Shown piece after piece: positions 60,553-64,000 of a DNA stretch of 64,000 nt. The stretch lies in contig CM065884.1 of the NCBI GenBank assembly GCA_033439255.1, positions 1,488,001 to 1,552,000 of the forward strand. Direction: 5' to 3'. Source of the stretch: Hericium rajendrae (Eukaryota; Basidiomycota; Agaricomycetes; Russulales; Hericiaceae). Within the stretch, counting starts at the first letter, position 1. Every line of letters begins with the position of its first letter. The notes under the pieces are model-generated. The model ran no database searches. It was given only the letters and a program-made list of their open reading frames with translations, and had not been told where the DNA came from. The translations under genes and the position numbers were made by a program.

Positions 60553-61177
60553 GATGGTAGGGAAAGTCTACTGATGAAATGGAGAGGTAAAGTTAGTGGG
60601 TATAAAAGCGACGCGTGTATTAAGTGCGGTCGCTGAGATAGAACAGGCGCGAGATCTATTATCGGTATAAACGCGTGTTCGTGGGCTGATGAGGGAGATG
60701 AAAGGGTGCGAGGCGTCGCGACTGTATTGTCGCGACGTGCCAGTGGTGGGAGGCAAGGGTTCTCGTGGCCTCTATTTGTGGCTGTTGACCTGCCTCCTGC
60801 ACGCCATGACGACTCAATCTTGCTTTTACAGAATGTTGTACGTACTTTCCCGAAGCCTTGGAGATCATATGCTGGCGCGAAAGGCGTTTGAAGGAGGCCT
60901 GCCTGCCTGTCTAGTCTATCAACCTCCCTCGACTTATAAAAACTAGTTATAAGACTAAATGTATGCGAAACGTATCCCAGACTCTGGCACACATCGAGTA
61001 CGGCGTATGCAATAGACCACCAATATAAGACTTTGCCGGAGTTACATATCCACATCCAGCATGAAGACGTTCAATGTTGTATATTGCACAAATGGAGGAT
61101 GACAAGAATTATAGGAGAAAAACAACAGTCGTACAGTCAAAGTTCATAAATACAGAATGCCGTTGGATCTTGAGACA
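60553..61177. other. Spacer upstream of kinesin-1 and downstream of ELF1
   Basis: About 625 bases holding the kinesin-1 promoter and the 3' UTR of the Elf1 gene, both on the minus strand. No gene is seen. Confidence 0.45.
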
Positions 61178-61633
61178 TCACTCTTCGTCATCTTCATCAT
61201 CGCTTGGAACCGATGGGGCAGCAGGCCGTGGTCTGCTGGACGATGCGGCGGGGCGTCGTTGAACGCGGTCGCCCTTTTCAGCAGCATCGGCGGCGTCTAT
61301 CCACTCGGAGTAGATATCTATCGGCTCTGTCAAGTCTTTGCTCGAGGATCAGTTTAAGGACAATACACTAGAGCATGGGTTTACACATACGATTGACTTT
61401 GCTTTGATATCGTTGATCGCAAACCCTGCATACCAGTTGTGCAAGACCCTCCTTTCGGTCTACCTTCACTGTTACTGATTTATCATGATGACAAAAGAGG
61501 CATGTAAACGTTGTATCTGAAGAATCACAACATCAGTAAGCCTCTGCAAGAGCTCAATATTATGGTACGCACCTAGCGGGTCTTTTCTTCTGGTCGGCGC
61601 AGGCTTGCGGGACGACTTCTTGCGTTTGCCCAT
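61178..61633 (-). CDS. ELF1: Transcription elongation factor 1 (Elf1)
   Basis: Small zinc-ribbon protein that travels with RNA polymerase II and helps it pass nucleosomes. The start MGKRKKSSRKPAPTRRKDPL at 61633 is the signature N-terminus. After a short intron, DTTFTCLFCHHDKSVTVKVD and GLAQLVCRVCDQRYQSKVN supply the four zinc-binding Cys (C-x2-C ... C-x2-C). LTEPIDIYSEWIDAADAAEK follows, and an acidic Ser/Asp/Glu-rich tail ends DDEDDEE at TGA 61178. Length, a little over 110 residues, is normal. Confidence 0.94.
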
Positions 61634-61845
61634 GATGGACTGTAGAACAGGGTTACGGTAGAACGCCACAATGGCCAGTCGCGTGAGTAATATAGAGCGC
61701 ATCACGCGACCATTAGCCCCGCGCCCTCACGTGACGAACGCGTCTTTTGGTTGTTCGCGGACCCCGCCACACTTCCGTTGCTACTTGCTCACCCCGCCCT
61801 CCCCCTCTTCGAGACGCTCTGCGTTCTTCCGCCATATCTCCGATT
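61634..61845. promoter_or_regulatory. Bidirectional promoter (ELF1 / kinesin-5)
   Basis: A 212-base interval between divergent start codons. It must carry both core promoters; no TATA box stands out. Confidence 0.45.
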
Positions 61846-64000
61846 ATGGCGACTCGCAAATTTACCCGTAGTCGCTCGCAGACAACGATGCCCCCACCCA
61901 CAACGACCACCAGACCTCGCTCTGCCATGGCGCGATCAGGTTCTGTGCGCTCTGGCCTCACCACGCCCGTAGAGGACAAATTTATCCCGACAGAGGCCCC
62001 TCCAGTGCCTACCCTGCGAACTGCGAAACCTCATACATCACAGCCCCAGGCCCAGGGTGACTCCGAAACACACATCCAGGTCGCCATCCGTTGCAGACGA
62101 CGTTCAGAACGCGAAGTCCAGGAAAACTCTCCTATCATAGTCAGCTCAGAAGGCGCGCGGAGTCAGGCCATTACCATCGAAACGGCAGCACCTGTATCCA
62201 GCTTAGGCATTGTTACCCTTCCCCCAACCCGGACGTACCCCTTTGACCTCGTCTTTGGCCCTGAAGCGGATCAGGCGATGATCTATCAGGACGTCGTCAG
62301 TCCTATGTTAGATGAAGTGCTTATGGGATACAACTGCACATTGTTTGCATATGGTCAAACGGGAACGGGAAAAACGTGAGTCTACATTCTGCTTCATTCT
62401 GGCTTGTTGACGTTTAGCTGTCCCTTAGCTATACTATGCAGGGAGACCTCGGAACTACCCCGTTGGGTAACCCTACAGCTCAGGCTGGCATGATCCCGCG
62501 CGTCCTCTTCCGCCTCTTCCACCAGCTGGAGTCTTCAGGCTCGGACTATAGTGTCCGCATATCTTACGTCGAACTTTATAATGAAGAACTCCGCGATCTG
62601 CTCGCCCCAGAACTTGCTGCCCCATCGGGATCAACTCAGCCGATGGGTATGGGTGGTAATTCTCGAGAGCAGAACACAAACCAGAGTGGTCTCAGGATAT
62701 TCGACGATGCGAGTAAGAAGGGTGTCTTCATCCAGGGTTTGGAGGAGATGCCTGTGAAGGACGCACAAGACGCGCTCGCTCTCCTAGTGAAAGGCAGCCA
62801 CCGACGCCAGATCGCTGCCACCAAGTTCAACGACCATTCAAGTCGTTCGCATTCTGTGTTTTCTATCACAGTCCACACCAAGGAGACGTCGAATATGGGC
62901 GACGACCTGCTCCGAGTAGGGAAGATGAACTTGGTCGACTTGGCTGGTTCAGAGAACATCGGCCGATCCGGCGCGGAGAACAAGCGTGCGCGAGAGGCTG
63001 GTATGATCAACCAAAGTTTGTTGACTCTTGGTCGAGTTATCAACGCCCTTGTGGAGCGATCTTCTCATATCCCGTACCGGTGAGATCCTTCAGTATAATC
63101 ACTCCTATTTCAAGGCGCTCACAACGCATATAGTGAGTCCAAGCTGACTCGACTCCTTCAAGATTCGTTAGGAGGTCGCACGAAGACATGCATCATTGCA
63201 ACAGTCTCTCCTGCACGTTCCAACATGGAGGAGACCCTGTCAACGCTCGAGTATGCCATTCGAGCCAAGTCGATTCGTAACCGACCTGAAGTCAACCAAC
63301 GGCTGACCCGCAATGCCCTGCTGAAGGAGTACATTGCCGAGATCGAACGATTGAAGGCTGACGTCCTGGCCGCGCGGGAGAAGAACGGTATATTCTTCTC
63401 AGAGGATACGTGGAATCAGATGACGGCGGAGCAAGAGCTAGCGCGAACGGAGAGGGAAGAGGCCAAGCGGCAAGTGGAGATTGTCGAGAGCCAGCTGAAG
63501 AGCGTGAGAGATGAGTTCGAGGAGAGCATGAAGCTGCTGATGACGAGGGACGGGGAACTCAAAGAGACGAGGGAAAAGCTGACAGAGACTGAAGGTGTCC
63601 TAGTCTATAAGGAAGGGGAGCTGAAGGTGGTCAAGGAGGCGCTAGAGGAGGAAGTCGTGGTGCGCAAGGCATATCAGGAAAACGAGGCGACTTTGGACGA
63701 AGTCGCTCGTAACCTGAAGGCTACGACAGAGGAGAGCCTTCGCGATCTCGAGTTGCTATTCGGGAAGCTCTGTAAGTTTATTCTCCACCCGTCTTGGATT
63801 CTGCATTCTGACGAAGATGTCCTTAGCGCGAAAGACAGCTGTTCTCAACTCCAACACTAAGGTCGTCTTGACTCATGGGAAAACCTTATCCACAGAGACG
63901 CGCAGTTTTTCTGCACAGCTCGATGAGTTTATCAAATCTTCTAGTCAGAACGTCGACAAGCTCAGAACCGGAGCTGAGGAGTTCCAGAATAAGGAGCTTG
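61846..64000 (+). CDS. bimC-like: Kinesin-5 (BimC/Eg5/Cin8 type), 3' partial
   Basis: Homotetrameric mitotic motor that cross-links and slides spindle microtubules. The start [20 protein letters not shown] gives the basic Ser/Thr/Pro N-terminus usual in this group. The motor follows: [51 protein letters not shown] spliced to YTMQGD (intron 62376-62428), [75 protein letters not shown] and [20 protein letters not shown]. The neck [20 protein letters not shown] and [13 protein letters not shown] are diagnostic of kinesin-5. Coiled coil continues to the window edge, where the gene is cut off; the BASS domain and tail BimC box lie outside. Confidence 0.95.

Noticed and set aside
1-64000. Retrovirus-like or other virus-derived elements, CRISPR arrays, rRNA
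   Set aside because: No long terminal repeats, reverse transcriptase, integrase or capsid-like sequence, no regularly spaced direct-repeat array and no rRNA sequence were seen.

Overview
The window looks like nuclear DNA of a filamentous basidiomycete, most likely an Agaricomycete. Genes are dense on both strands and broken by many short introns of about 47-86 bases with GT-AG ends. The protein set is eukaryotic and fungal: Golgi GT15 mannosyltransferases, Pik1, Sec16, Ost3, Tom40, Nur1, conventional kinesin and kinesin-5, and secreted GH18 and GH5-type hydrolases. I see no retrovirus-like or other viral element, no CRISPR and no rRNA.

Layout. 1-7,300: the 3' end of C1-tetrahydrofolate synthase (+), then a PNGase A-type glycoamidase (-) and a GH18 chitinase with a chitin-binding tail (-). 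7,300-12,550: a long gene-poor stretch, then two tandem GH5-like genes, the first with its core deleted and the second with broken frames. 12,545-24,880: Pmp3-like membrane protein (-), C2H2 zinc-finger factor (+), fructose-1,6-bisphosphatase (+), Nur1-like nuclear rim protein (-), an unknown membrane/coiled-coil protein (+), TOM40 (+) and a small ABC ATPase (+). 25,072-25,420: an intron-containing tRNA-Ile(UAU) beside a 178-bp inverted-repeat element. 25,645-27,974: an unknown CCCH-like, coiled-coil protein (-).

28,400-48,000 is dominated by secretory-pathway genes: three tandem GT15 mannosyltransferases (the middle one decayed, with an aldehyde dehydrogenase between the second and third), the PI 4-kinase Pik1 (-), the oligosaccharyltransferase subunit Ost3 (+) and the COPII scaffold Sec16 (-). 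48,200-51,600 holds two tandem MYND zinc-finger genes; the second is split inside an exon by a 1,243-bp non-autonomous DNA transposon with an 8-bp target-site duplication. 52,360-64,000: a Pumilio RNA-binding protein (-), kinesin-1 heavy chain (-), the elongation factor Elf1 (-) and the N-terminal part of kinesin-5 (+), which runs off the window.

Most genes are ordinary housekeeping genes and are unlikely to form one operating system; the nearest thing to a functional neighbourhood is the glycosylation/ER-Golgi group. Several otherwise well-conserved genes show single-base frame breaks, often in GC-rich stretches or base runs. These may be draft-assembly errors rather than biology, and this limits how firmly any pseudogene can be called here. 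Exon boundaries were read by eye from conserved protein sequence and splice signals; where I give exact exon coordinates I checked that the phases close.
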